Of a stretch of DNA of 44,057 nucleotides, positions 1-7,996 are shown piece by piece. Origin of the DNA: Pseudomonas floridensis (lineage in GTDB: Bacteria > Pseudomonadota > Gammaproteobacteria > Pseudomonadales > Pseudomonadaceae); assembly GCF_002087235.1 (NCBI RefSeq), contig NZ_MUIO01000026.1, positions 1 through 44,057 of the forward strand, given 5' to 3'. The translations under genes were made by a program, and so were the position numbers. Under the pieces are notes generated by a model, which saw only the letters and a list, made by a program, of their open reading frames with translations, made no database searches and was not told the DNA's origin. Each line of letters starts with the position of its first letter. Within the stretch, counting starts at the first letter, position 1.

Positions 1-56
1 CATGCTCGAGCATGCCGGGTTGGTTGCAATCAGTCTGCCGTCAGGCGTGACCGGTA

Positions 57-527
57 TTATTGCGCTTTTGCAGCCTTGGCGGCTTTCCACGCCTTGAACT
101 CGGCCCATTCGGCGCGACGCTCATCCTGCCTTTTCTTGATTTCGTCGAACTGTTTCTGCTGATCAGGCTTGAGCAGGGCACGAATCTGGCTGTCGGTTTC
201 GGTGCGCTTGGCGTTGATCTCGTCCTGCATGGCTTTCTGCTCGGGAGCCGGCATCTTGTCCAGATAGCGCTGGGTGATGTCACGACGCTCGTGCATCTGT
301 TCACGCATCAGGCGGTCGATCTGCTGACGCTGTTCACGCGACAGGTCCAGATCACGGAACGGACCAGGGCCTGGGCCACGGTGCATGCCTGGGCCTGGAC
401 CGCGATCATCACGTTCCATGTGCATCGCAGGCGCGCCAGCCTCTGGATCTGCAGGTGGTGGTGGAACAGCCATGGCGACGGTCGGCAGGGCAGCGGCAAA
501 CATCAAAGCGATCAGGGTCTTGCGCAT
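57..527 (-). CDS. Spy/CpxP-like periplasmic stress protein
   Basis: Small secreted protein of about 156 residues. The start at 527 is chosen because it gives a clean signal peptide (MRKTLIALMF followed by a hydrophobic stretch ending in AMA) and is preceded by AAGGAGAT at 8 bases. The mature part is Pro/Gly/Met/His rich near its N-terminus, then a charged helical region with the repeated pattern of the LTXXQ/Spy family (LSREQRQQIDRLMREQ, and LLKPDQQKQFDEI). Spy/CpxP proteins are periplasmic chaperones or stress sensors that dampen Cpx signalling. The position just downstream of an OmpR-type regulator on the same strand agrees with this. In P. aeruginosa the same arrangement (PA3205 next to the PA3204 regulator) is known to me from memory. 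The family is seen; the chaperone or metal-sensing role is inferred. Confidence 0.8.
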   Translation of the reverse strand: MRKTLIALMFAAALPTVAMAVPPPPADPEAGAPAMHMERDDRGPGPGMHRGPGPGPFRDLDLSREQRQQIDRLMREQMHERRDITQRYLDKMPAPEQKAMQDEINAKRTETDSQIRALLKPDQQKQFDEIKKRQDERRAEWAEFKAWKAAKAAKAQ

Positions 528-638
528 GGTGTATCTCCTTGTCTCTAGTGCGGCTCTATGCCGTTGAGCCCAGTTTAGGGAGATCAAGGTCAAGCGCGGT
601 CAGGCCTTGGTAAAGCTTGTGTAAGGTCCGTCCGGTAT

Positions 639-1316
639 TCAAAGGCTGTAATAGTAGCCGCGGCTGCGCAACGCCACGATCCGCGGACGGCCGTCCGGGT
701 GCGGGCCGATCTTCTTGCGCAGGTTGCTGACGTGCATGTCCAGGCTGCGGTCATAAAGAGTCAGCTTGCGGCCCAATGCCAGTTGCGCCAGCTCCTGCTT
801 GTCCAGCGGTTCGCCGGGCTGGCGTAGCAACGCCTCCAGCAGACGGCTTTCCGAGACGGTCAGGGTCAGTTCCTTTTCATCGATGCTGACCACGCCGCGC
901 ACCGGGCTGAAGGTCAGGTCGCCGAGTTCGAGCTGGGTTGAAGACGCCACCGGATGGCTGCGGCGCAATACGGCGCGCAGGCGGGCGGTCAGTTCGCGGG
1001 GATCGCAGGGTTTGGCCAGGTAATCGTCAGCGCCCAGCTCCAGGCCCAGAATGCGGTCGAGCGGCTCGCCACGTGCCGAGAGCATCACCACCGGCAGGTC
1101 GGGGTGTTCGGAGCGTAACTGTTTGAGCAATTCCAGGCCGCTGCCGTCGGGCAGCATCACATCCAGCACCACCGCTGAAGGTGCGTGCTCGGCAAGTGCC
1201 TGACGTGCGCTGTTGCCGTCGTGACAGGCGTGTACCTGAAAGCCTTCCTGACTGAGCCAGCTGCTTAGCAGTTCGCACAGTTCCTGGTCATCATCAATTA
1301 GTAACAGCTCGCTCAT
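639..1316 (-). CDS. cpxR: OmpR/CpxR-type response regulator
   Basis: A 225-residue two-component response regulator. The receiver domain covers about residues 1-115, with the acidic pocket DDD at 8-10, the phospho-acceptor Asp52 in VVLDVMLP and the conserved Lys in DYLAKP. A winged-helix DNA-binding domain fills residues 130-225 (SESRLLEALLRQPGEPLDK, then LRKKIGPHPDGRPRI and RGYYY). It would activate envelope-stress genes when phosphorylated by a sensor kinase; that kinase is not in the window and may lie just before base 1. The neighbouring Spy-like gene supports a CpxR assignment. It starts 8 bases after the stop of the coiled-coil membrane protein gene, so the two are probably co-transcribed. 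The symbol is by analogy and less certain than the family. Confidence 0.85.
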   Translation of the reverse strand: MSELLLIDDDQELCELLSSWLSQEGFQVHACHDGNSARQALAEHAPSAVVLDVMLPDGSGLELLKQLRSEHPDLPVVMLSARGEPLDRILGLELGADDYLAKPCDPRELTARLRAVLRRSHPVASSTQLELGDLTFSPVRGVVSIDEKELTLTVSESRLLEALLRQPGEPLDKQELAQLALGRKLTLYDRSLDMHVSNLRKKIGPHPDGRPRIVALRSRGYYYSL

Positions 1317-1323
1317 GACTCAC

Positions 1324-1743
1324 TCAATTTAGCCACTGTCGACGTTGCTTACGCCAACCGCTAACAAATATACCGCACAGAAGGGCAATCATCGCAACGC
1401 CGCCCCCTGCGACAAACCACTGTTGTTGCTCGGTCAGCAGGCGTGGCGGCGTGGCTGACAGTGCTTCTTTGAGCTGCAACTTGAGCTTTTGGTTCTCTTG
1501 ACGCAAGCGCCCCAGCAAGGCGCTGTCGCGTTCGGTGTTCTGTGCCTGGCGCAGCAGTTCTTCACGCTGGCGCTCGCTGTCGCCAAGTCGCGCTTGAAGA
1601 TCCGCGATCTGGCTGGCTGCGCTCGAATAATGCGCCGGTGGTGCGTTCTCGACGCCATCCACGCCTTGCGCCTGAACCTGCAGGCTTGTTCCCGACATCG
1701 CTATCAGCAGACACAACGTACCTGGACGCATCTGAACTCCCAT
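1324..1743 (-). CDS. Coiled-coil membrane protein, SH3-domain-protein-like
   Basis: About 139 residues: an N-terminal signal sequence, a long coiled coil (roughly residues 45-95, rich in Gln/Glu/Leu/Arg), and one C-terminal transmembrane helix (WFVAGGGVAMIALLCGIFV) followed by a basic tail. This layout matches the C-terminal half of the TIGR04211-type SH3-domain proteins (YgiM-like), but no SH3 domain is visible here, so the match is only architectural. The start could be Met1 at 1743 or Met5 at 1731. It lies immediately upstream of the cpxR-like gene. The function is unknown; a helper of the envelope-stress operon is a guess from position. Confidence 0.65.
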   Translation of the reverse strand: MGVQMRPGTLCLLIAMSGTSLQVQAQGVDGVENAPPAHYSSAASQIADLQARLGDSERQREELLRQAQNTERDSALLGRLRQENQKLKLQLKEALSATPPRLLTEQQQWFVAGGGVAMIALLCGIFVSGWRKQRRQWLN

Positions 1744-1877
1744 TGACCAGAACTGTTTTTGTTAGGGCATCGGAAGGTTGTCGGCCAGGCGTCGGGAATG
1801 TTGAGCGGTGCGGGAGGGAGCGGGGAGGGCGGCCCTGCCGTGTTCAGGCAGGACTGCGCTGCAGGTTCAGCGGTGAA

Positions 1878-2177
1878 TCAGGGCAGAACCTTTTTGAATG
1901 GTTTGACCACAACATTGGCATAGACGCCTGCCTCGACGAAGGGATCAGCCTTGGCCCAGGCCTCTGCCGCTGCCAGCGAGTCGAACTCGGCCACGATCAG
2001 GCTGCCGCTGAAACCGGCTGCGCCCGGGTCGTTGCTGTCCACCGCAGGGTTGGGTCCGGCCAGTTCCAGACGGCCTGCATCCTTAAGGGCATTCAGGCGC
2101 TCAAGGTGCGCGGGGCGTACGCTCAAACGTTTTTCCAGCGAGTTTTCGACGTCAGTGGCGATGATTGCGTAGAGCAT
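1878..2177 (-). CDS. yciI: YciI-like protein
   Basis: A 99-residue single-domain protein of the YciI/DUF1330-like ferredoxin fold. It begins [10 protein letters not shown], keeps the RPAHLERL segment with the conserved His24, and has the downstream DPF motif ([12 protein letters not shown]) that marks the family. YciI proteins form dimers with a putative His-Asp active site; some relatives in chlorinated-aromatic pathways are dehalogenases, but the physiological reaction of core YciI is not known. The gene directly follows yciB with one base between stop and start, the same pairing as in enterobacteria, so the two are an operon. Confidence 0.85.
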   Translation of the reverse strand: MLYAIIATDVENSLEKRLSVRPAHLERLNALKDAGRLELAGPNPAVDSNDPGAAGFSGSLIVAEFDSLAAAEAWAKADPFVEAGVYANVVVKPFKKVLP

Positions 2178-2178
2178 G

Positions 2179-2775
2179 TCAGTCCTCGGATTTGGTCGTG
2201 GTGGAGGCCGCGTCGTGCAAGTGACGAGACAGGTAGATGCCTTGGGCGACCAGGAAGATCAGGGTCATGGCCAGGCTGCCGAACACTTTGAAGTCGACCC
2301 AGAACTCCTGGTAAGTGAAGGCCACATAGAGGTTGGCCGCACCGCAGAACAGGAAAAAGAAGATCCAGGCGATGTTCAGTTTGGTCCAGATGGCAGCAGG
2401 CAGCGTCAGGGCATGGCCCATGATGCGCTGGATCAGCGGTCGGTCACCGATGAAATGGCTGCCGGCAAAGGCCAGCGCAAACAGCCAGTTGACCACCGGC
2501 GCTTTCCACTTCAGGAAGGTTTCGCTATGAAAGGCAAGGGTCAGGCTGCCGAACACCAGACAGGCGACGAGGGTCAGCCACTGGCTCTTTTCCAGCTTGC
2601 GCTGCTTTATATAGAGGATGCCGTAGACGATCACCGAGCTGATGATCAGCATGGCGGTGGCGCTGAAAATGCCGCCCACCATATAGCTGTGACCCATGAT
2701 ATCCACAGCGCGGGGTTCGGTTTTGTAGACAATGAAAAACAGGAGCAGCGGGATGAAGTCGATGAATTGTTTCAC
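2179..2775 (-). CDS. yciB: Inner-membrane septation protein YciB (IspZ)
   Basis: A polytopic membrane protein of about 198 residues with five or more hydrophobic helices, a conserved WTKLN segment and a C-terminal QGIYLSRHL region typical of YciB/IspZ. Family members start [14 protein letters not shown]; here that start is a GTG at 2773-2775, which I prefer over the upstream in-frame ATG at 2814 that would add 13 residues. YciB is linked to cell-envelope synthesis and septation through contacts with elongation and division proteins. It is followed at once by yciI and is divergent from the PHP-domain gene, so about 65 bases carry both promoters. Confidence 0.9.
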   Translation of the reverse strand: MKQFIDFIPLLLFFIVYKTEPRAVDIMGHSYMVGGIFSATAMLIISSVIVYGILYIKQRKLEKSQWLTLVACLVFGSLTLAFHSETFLKWKAPVVNWLFALAFAGSHFIGDRPLIQRIMGHALTLPAAIWTKLNIAWIFFFLFCGAANLYVAFTYQEFWVDFKVFGSLAMTLIFLVAQGIYLSRHLHDAASTTTKSED

Positions 2776-2840
2776 AATGGCAGCCAGAAGCAGGATGTAG
2801 CGGCATAATAACAAACATCAATGACTGCGAAAGCACCACT

Positions 2841-3704
2841 ATGAATGTTGATCTGCATTGCCACAGCACCGCCTCGGACGGGGCCCTGTCGCCCGCCGCG
2901 CTGGTTGCGCGTGCTTACGAAAATGGCGTGCGTGTCCTTTCGCTCACCGACCATGACACCCTTGAAGGTCTTGAAGAAGCCCGTGCGACCGCGCATTCGC
3001 TGGGCATGCAGTTGGTCAACGGTGTGGAATTGTCCTGCACATGGGGTGGCGCAACCATCCATGTATTGGGGTACGCTTTCGACACCCAGGCACCAGCCCT
3101 GACCAAAGCGATCACGCGTTTGCACGAAGGACGCTGGCTGCGGGCCGAGGAAATCAGTCGCAAATTGGCGATCAAAGGTATGCCCGGAGCGCTGGAAGGT
3201 GCCCGGGCGATCCAGAAAGAGCTGGGCGACAGCGGTAACGCGCCCGCCCGGCCGCACTTCGCCGACTTCCTGGTACGCGAAGGATTCGTCAAGGATCGCG
3301 CCGAAGCGTTTCGCAAATGGCTGGGCGCGGGCAAACTGGGCGACGTCAAGCAACACTGGCCGACCCTGGAAGACACTGTGGCGACATTGAGGGCCTCTGG
3401 CGCCTGGGTCAGTCTCGCTCATCCTTCGCATTATGACTTTACCCGCAGCAAACGGCGTAAACTGGTCGGCGATTTCATCCAGGCCGGCGGTCACGCCATC
3501 GAAGTGGTCAATGGCATGCAGCCTGCCGATCAAGTCGGCACCCTGGCCATTCTGGCGCGTGAGTTCGGCCTGCTGGTAAGCGCCGGCAGCGATTTCCACG
3601 GCCCCGGTGCCTGGGGTGAGATCGGTGTCTACCGTCCCGTACCGGAGGATTTGCCGCCCCTGTGGTGCAGATTCAAACATGAACAATCTACTGCCGCCGT
3701 CTGA
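2841..3704 (+). CDS. rnm: PHP-domain 5'-3' exoribonuclease, RNase AM/YciV-like
   Basis: A 287-residue metal-dependent phosphoesterase of the PHP superfamily. All metal-binding motifs are visible: HCH at residues 6-8, then Asp13, LTDHD near residue 34, NGVEL near 60, LAHPSHYD, and the C-terminal SAGSDFHGPG. In E. coli the homologue (YciV, also called TrpH or RNase AM) trims 5' ends of 5S/23S rRNA and small RNAs and also acts on 3',5'-bisphosphonucleotides; the same role is inferred here. It is the first gene of a tight forward cluster, 13 bases ahead of the yciO start, as in enterobacteria. Confidence 0.88.
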   Translation: MNVDLHCHSTASDGALSPAALVARAYENGVRVLSLTDHDTLEGLEEARATAHSLGMQLVNGVELSCTWGGATIHVLGYAFDTQAPALTKAITRLHEGRWLRAEEISRKLAIKGMPGALEGARAIQKELGDSGNAPARPHFADFLVREGFVKDRAEAFRKWLGAGKLGDVKQHWPTLEDTVATLRASGAWVSLAHPSHYDFTRSKRRKLVGDFIQAGGHAIEVVNGMQPADQVGTLAILAREFGLLVSAGSDFHGPGAWGEIGVYRPVPEDLPPLWCRFKHEQSTAAV

Positions 3705-3717
3705 ACAGGAAGTTACC

Positions 3718-4347
3718 GTGAGTCAATTTTTCCAGGTCCACCCGGAGAACCCGCAGCAGCGCCTGATCAAACAGGCCGCGGAGATCATCAAGGCCGGCGG
3801 GCTGGTGGTGTACCCGACAGATTCGTCGTATGCGCTGGGTTGCCAGATTGGTGACAAGAGCGCCATCGAGCGAATCCGCCGTCTGCGGCAACTGGACGAC
3901 AAGCACAACTTCACCCTCATGTGCTGCGACCTGTCGCAGCTGGGGCTGTTCGCCAAAGTCGATACCGGCGCGTTCCGTGCGCTCAAGGCCCATACACCGG
4001 GCCCCTACACCTTCATTCTCAATGCCACCCGTGAAGTGCCGCGCCTGGTGCTACACCCTAAACGGCGCACCATCGGTCTGCGCGTTCCCAGCCACCCGAT
4101 TGCCCAGGCGCTGCTTGAGCAACTGGGCGAACCGCTGATGAGCGTCAGCCTGATCATGCCCGGCGACACGGTGCCGCTGAGCGATCCGTATGAAATGCGC
4201 CAGATCCTCGAGCATCAGGTGGACCTGATCATCGATGGCGGCATGGGCGGCATTTCTGCGTCCACGGTCATCAACCTGTCCGAAGGCGAGCCGCAAGTGA
4301 TTCGCGTCGGCTGCGGCGATCCGACGCCGTTCGGTGAAGACGCGTAA
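3718..4347 (+). CDS. yciO: YciO/Sua5-family threonylcarbamoyl-AMP synthase-like protein
   Basis: About 209 residues of the Sua5/YciO/YrdC fold. The GTG start at 3718 (reading SQFFQVHPENPQQRLI) is chosen because it matches the family N-terminus and follows AGGAAG at 6 bases; an ATG at 3679 would overlap the previous gene. Characteristic segments are GGLVVYPTDSSYALGC, TFILNAT and RTIGLRVPSHPIAQALL. The fold binds ATP and threonine; TsaC/Sua5 makes threonylcarbamoyl-AMP for tRNA t6A, whereas YciO itself is a weakly active paralogue with an unclear role. The stop overlaps the scpA start by one base (TAATG), so translation is probably coupled. Confidence 0.88.
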   Translation: MSQFFQVHPENPQQRLIKQAAEIIKAGGLVVYPTDSSYALGCQIGDKSAIERIRRLRQLDDKHNFTLMCCDLSQLGLFAKVDTGAFRALKAHTPGPYTFILNATREVPRLVLHPKRRTIGLRVPSHPIAQALLEQLGEPLMSVSLIMPGDTVPLSDPYEMRQILEHQVDLIIDGGMGGISASTVINLSEGEPQVIRVGCGDPTPFGEDA

Positions 4348-5165
4348 TGACAGTCGTGGAGACGGTGGACAGTCAGGCCGATGCCCAGCAGGAGCTGCCG
4401 TTTGCGCTGGTCTACGGGCAGGCGCTTACGCAGATGCCGCTCGACCTCTACATTCCGCCGGATGCGCTGGAAGTCTTTCTCGAAGCCTTCGAAGGCCCGC
4501 TCGACCTGCTGTTGTACCTGATCCGCAAACAGAACATCGACATCCTCGACATCCCGGTGGCAGAAATCACCAAGCAGTACATGGGTTACGTCGAACTGAT
4601 GAAAACCGTGCGCCTGGAGCTGGCGGCCGAGTATCTGGTGATGGCCGCCATGCTTGCCGAGATCAAGTCGCGCATGTTGCTGCCGCGTTCGGCGGAAGTC
4701 GAAGAGGAGGAAGGCGATCCGCGTGCTGAGCTGATCCGCCGTCTACAGGAGTATGAACGTTTCAAGGCCGCCGCCGAAGGCATCGACACGTTGAAACGGG
4801 TAGGGCGCGATGTCATCGTGCCAAAGCTGGATGCCCCCGAAGCCCGCGCCCGCAAGCTGTTGCCGGATGTCAGCCTTGAAGAGGTGCTGATGTCGATGGC
4901 CGAAGTGCTGCATCGTGGCGACATGTTCGAAAGCCATCAGGTCAGTCGTGAAGCGCTGTCCACCCGCGAGCGCATGAGCGACGTGCTGGAGCGTCTCAAG
5001 GGTGGCGGTTTCGTGCCGTTCGCCGAGCTGTTCACTGCCGAGGAAGGACGCCTCGGTGTGGTCGTGACGTTCATGGCGGTCCTCGAACTGGTCAAGGAAT
5101 CGCTGGTCGAGCTGGTCCAAAACGAGCCCTTTGCGGCGATCCATGTCAGGGCGCGAGCCGAGTAG
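4347..5165 (+). CDS. scpA: Segregation and condensation protein A
   Basis: A 272-residue kleisin. The N-terminal SMC-contact region carries the signature FEGPLDLLLYLIRKQNIDI around residues 50-70, followed by EYLVMAAMLAEIKSRMLLP, and a C-terminal winged helix (VTFMAVLELVKESLVEL) for the other SMC head. ScpA bridges SMC heads with ScpB in the condensin complex that folds and segregates chromosomes. Its start overlaps the yciO stop and scpB follows after 15 bases, the classic scpAB pairing. The N-terminal 40 residues before the core are somewhat longer than in Bacillus ScpA, which is usual for Pseudomonas. Confidence 0.93.
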   Translation: MTVVETVDSQADAQQELPFALVYGQALTQMPLDLYIPPDALEVFLEAFEGPLDLLLYLIRKQNIDILDIPVAEITKQYMGYVELMKTVRLELAAEYLVMAAMLAEIKSRMLLPRSAEVEEEEGDPRAELIRRLQEYERFKAAAEGIDTLKRVGRDVIVPKLDAPEARARKLLPDVSLEEVLMSMAEVLHRGDMFESHQVSREALSTRERMSDVLERLKGGGFVPFAELFTAEEGRLGVVVTFMAVLELVKESLVELVQNEPFAAIHVRARAE

Positions 5166-5180
5166 AGCCAGAGCACATCC

Positions 5181-5978
5181 ATGAACCTCAACGAACCCCG
5201 TGAACTGGCTCCACTGCTTGAGGCCTTTCTGCTGGCCTCCGGAAAGCCGCAGACGCTCGACCGTCTCTATGAGCTGTTCGAAGAAGGCGAACGTCCGGAG
5301 CCGCCGGTATTCAGGAAAGCCCTGGAAATACTGCGCAAATCCTGCGAGGGTCGGGCCTTCGAGCTCAAGGAAGTCGCGTCGGGCTACCGCCTGCAGATAC
5401 GTGATAAGTTTTCGCCCTGGGTCGGTCGGCTGTGGGAGGAACGGCCGCAACGCTATTCGCGGGCGATGCTGGAAACCCTGGCGCTGATTGCCTATCGCCA
5501 GCCGATCACTCGCGGCGAGATCGAGGACGTGCGTGGCGTGGCGGTCAACAGTCACATCGTCAAGACACTGCTGGAGCGCGAGTGGATCCGCGTGGTGGGC
5601 TATCGTGACGTGCCGGGCAAGCCTGCGATGTTCGCCACCACCAAAGCTTTCCTCGATCACTTCAACCTCAAAAGCCTCGACGAACTGCCGCCGCTGGCGG
5701 ACCTGCGTGAGATGGAAACCGAGCCGGAAATGGACTTCGAAGATGCTCCTGTTCCTGCGCACCTTCAGGCACTGGCCGACGCCAGCCTCGACGCCGAAGA
5801 GGAGCCTGAGCCGGCGCGTGACGAAACCAGTTTCCGCAGCCTGCTGGTCGAGCTGGACTCGATGGAACAGGGGCTCAAGATCGATTTCGATGACTTGTTG
5901 AGAGCCGGGCCGGAACCCACCGATGAAGAAGATCCTGATCAGGCAATTGACCCGGAGAGCGAGCGCGGAGCGTCCTGA
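5181..5978 (+). CDS. scpB: Segregation and condensation protein B
   Basis: A 265-residue ScpB with two tandem winged-helix domains in about residues 8-170; the signatures ALEILRKSCEGRAFELKEV, SRAMLETLALIAYRQPIT and EIEDVRGVAVN are clear. The last 80 or so residues form a strongly acidic, low-complexity tail (many Glu/Asp/Pro), as seen in pseudomonad ScpB and absent from shorter homologues. ScpB dimers bind the middle of ScpA and complete the SMC-ScpAB condensin. The gene lies 15 bases after scpA. Confidence 0.93.
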   Translation: MNLNEPRELAPLLEAFLLASGKPQTLDRLYELFEEGERPEPPVFRKALEILRKSCEGRAFELKEVASGYRLQIRDKFSPWVGRLWEERPQRYSRAMLETLALIAYRQPITRGEIEDVRGVAVNSHIVKTLLEREWIRVVGYRDVPGKPAMFATTKAFLDHFNLKSLDELPPLADLREMETEPEMDFEDAPVPAHLQALADASLDAEEEPEPARDETSFRSLLVELDSMEQGLKIDFDDLLRAGPEPTDEEDPDQAIDPESERGAS

Positions 5979-6111
5979 GCTGCAATGCAGCGCTGCGTTG
6001 GAATGCTGCGCATCGTTGGTGTTGCGTCATGTCCTGATCTTCATCACGTCGAATTCATCTACTCACCCGCGGTCAGACGTTCAGTCACCTTCCCCATGAG
6101 AATTGCGGCCC

Positions 6112-6303
6112 ATGAGTTCAACCAAGAACCCCTGCATCAGCCTGTGCAAATTCGACGACGATATTTGCCTGGGGTGCGGTCGCAGCAAGCGTGAAATCAA
6201 GGGCTGGAAAAAACTGGAGAAGGACGAAAAGCGTGAGGTGCTGAGCGAGTCTGCCAAGCGCCTGGCGAAGCTCAAGACCGGCGGTCGCAAAAAGAAGAAG
6301 TGA
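6112..6303 (+). CDS. DUF1289 small Cys-rich protein
   Basis: About 63 residues. The four-cysteine pattern CISLC..ICLGCGR followed by the conserved EIKGW segment identifies the DUF1289 family; the C-terminus is very basic (GGRKKKK). The four cysteines could bind zinc or an iron-sulfur centre, but no biochemical role is established. Start 6112 (ATG AGT TCA) is preferred over the in-frame TTG at 6103 because the family begins close to the first Cys. It sits between scpB and rluB on the same strand, 133 bases after scpB. Confidence 0.8.
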   Translation: MSSTKNPCISLCKFDDDICLGCGRSKREIKGWKKLEKDEKREVLSESAKRLAKLKTGGRKKKK

Positions 6304-6485
6304 TCCGCTCAATTGAGCTGCATGCCAGGTGCGCGACAGAGCGCATGGGCGTATGATGGCCGACCCTCGGCGATAACCTTCGCCAAGGCTTCAAGTATTT
6401 CGCCTTGCCGCTGTCCACGGCGCGCAGGGCACAGGTCTCACCGGTTCTCGGTCAGCCCTGATTCGACACACCGGGAGGTGCCCAG

Positions 6486-7709
6486 ATGAGTGAAAAAGAC
6501 AAGCAGGACAGCCAGGAAATCGGACCCGCAGGCGAAAAGCTGCAGAAGGTTCTGGCGCGCATTGGCGTCGGCTCGCGCCGCGATGTAGAGGCCTGGATCA
6601 CCCAGGGCCGCATCAAGGTCAACGGCAAGGACGCGACCCTCGGTCAGCGTGTTGACCTGCATGACGCCATCAGCGTCGACGGTCGCGTGATCAAGCGCGA
6701 AGAGGCAGCCGAAACGGTTCGCCGCGTCATCATGTACAACAAGCCCGACGGTGAAATCTGCACCCGTGACGACCCGGAAGGCCGTCCGACCGTGTTCGAC
6801 CGTTTGCCGCGCCCGAAAGAAGGCCGCTGGATCAACATCGGTCGTCTGGACATCAACACCACCGGTCTGCTGATGTTCACCACCGACGGTGAACTGGCCA
6901 ACCGCCTGATGCACCCGTCGTTCGAAATGGACCGCGAATACGCAGTCCGTGTCCGTGGCGAAGTCGATGACGACATGCTGCTGCGTCTGAAGAACGGCGT
7001 GATCCTCGAAGACGGTCCGGCGCGTTTTACCGACATCCAGCAGGCGCCGGGCGGCGAAGGTTTCAACCACTGGTACCACTGCGTGGTGATGGAGGGCCGT
7101 AACCGTGAAGTACGCCGTCTCTGGGAATCCCAAGGCCTGGTGGTCAGCCGCCTGAAGCGCGTGCGTTACGGACCGGTGTTCCTCAACTCCGATCTGCCTA
7201 TGGGCCGCTGGCGCGAAATGAGCCAGTACGAAGTCGACATTCTGGCAGCCGAAGTCGGTCTGACACCTGTGGCTCAGCCGCAGATGAACGCCAAGACCAA
7301 GGAAAAGCTCGAGCGTCTGCAGCGTCAATCGTCCCGCCCGCTGGGCAAGGGCGAGCGCGTTCGCACATTGCGTCCTGCCGCTGGCGCGCCTGCGTCGGGT
7401 GACCGTGCGCCGCGTCAACCGCAGATCACCGGCAGCGACCGCGATCGTCCGCGTGGCGATTCGACTCAGCGCCCTTCACCGCGCAAAGATTCCGGCAAGC
7501 CAGGCTCGCGTGCGCCACGTCCGGCCGACAACAGCCGGGGTACTCCGGTTGCCGAGCGTCCGAGCGAGATGAACAAGCGTCCGGCCAAGCCGGCGCCCAA
7601 GCGGGCCGGTATCAAGCTGGTCGACGACGATGCGCCGTCAGGCAAGCGTCGCGGCCCACCGGCAGGTTCCGGGCAGCGTCCGGGCTTCGGTCGTCGCAAG
7701 CCGCAGTAA
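6486..7709 (+). CDS. rluB: 23S rRNA pseudouridine synthase RluB
   Basis: A 407-residue enzyme of the RsuA/RluB/RluE family. It has an N-terminal S4 RNA-binding domain (residues 15-75: EKLQKVLARIGVGSRRDVEAW), then the catalytic domain with the family motif GRLDINTTGLLMFTTDGELA, whose Asp is the catalytic residue, and a GRNREVRRLWES segment. It converts U2605 of 23S rRNA to pseudouridine. The C-terminal 130 residues are a long, disordered, Arg/Pro/Gly/Lys-rich tail that probably aids RNA binding; such tails are common in Pseudomonas RluB. A strong Shine-Dalgarno (GGGAGGTG) lies 6 bases before the ATG. A hairpin terminator follows at 7746. Confidence 0.93.
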   Translation: MSEKDKQDSQEIGPAGEKLQKVLARIGVGSRRDVEAWITQGRIKVNGKDATLGQRVDLHDAISVDGRVIKREEAAETVRRVIMYNKPDGEICTRDDPEGRPTVFDRLPRPKEGRWINIGRLDINTTGLLMFTTDGELANRLMHPSFEMDREYAVRVRGEVDDDMLLRLKNGVILEDGPARFTDIQQAPGGEGFNHWYHCVVMEGRNREVRRLWESQGLVVSRLKRVRYGPVFLNSDLPMGRWREMSQYEVDILAAEVGLTPVAQPQMNAKTKEKLERLQRQSSRPLGKGERVRTLRPAAGAPASGDRAPRQPQITGSDRDRPRGDSTQRPSPRKDSGKPGSRAPRPADNSRGTPVAERPSEMNKRPAKPAPKRAGIKLVDDDAPSGKRRGPPAGSGQRPGFGRRKPQ

Positions 7710-7745
7710 GCGTGGCGTGTGACCCGTGTGAGTGAGTTGACAGCT

Positions 7746-7776
7746 ACGCCAGTCCTTCGCGGCTGGCGTTGTCGTT
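7746..7776 (+). terminator. Rho-independent terminator after rluB
   Basis: Inverted repeat ACGCCAG (7746-7752) and CTGGCGT (7763-7769) with a 10-base loop, followed by TGTCGTTTT. It lies 37 bases after the rluB stop. The U tract is interrupted, so strength is uncertain. The rest of the gap 7777-7996 ahead of the permease holds no gene I can support; it should contain the permease promoter, which I could not place. Confidence 0.65.
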
Positions 7777-7996
7777 TTCGGATGTTACCGATGCCTTGTA
7801 ATCATTTGAATAAACACGCTTGCGTCCCTTTTAAACCCCGATCTTGAGGCCGGTGTACAATGCCGCGCTTTTTTCTGTGAATCACTGCTGTTTGAAACCG
7901 CTCGGGGCTTACCCGTCCCACGCGCCGCATTCTGTTGCGTCACGAGCGCAACAGGTCCTATTCCGTCACAGAACAAGAACAATCAGGTGGCATTGA

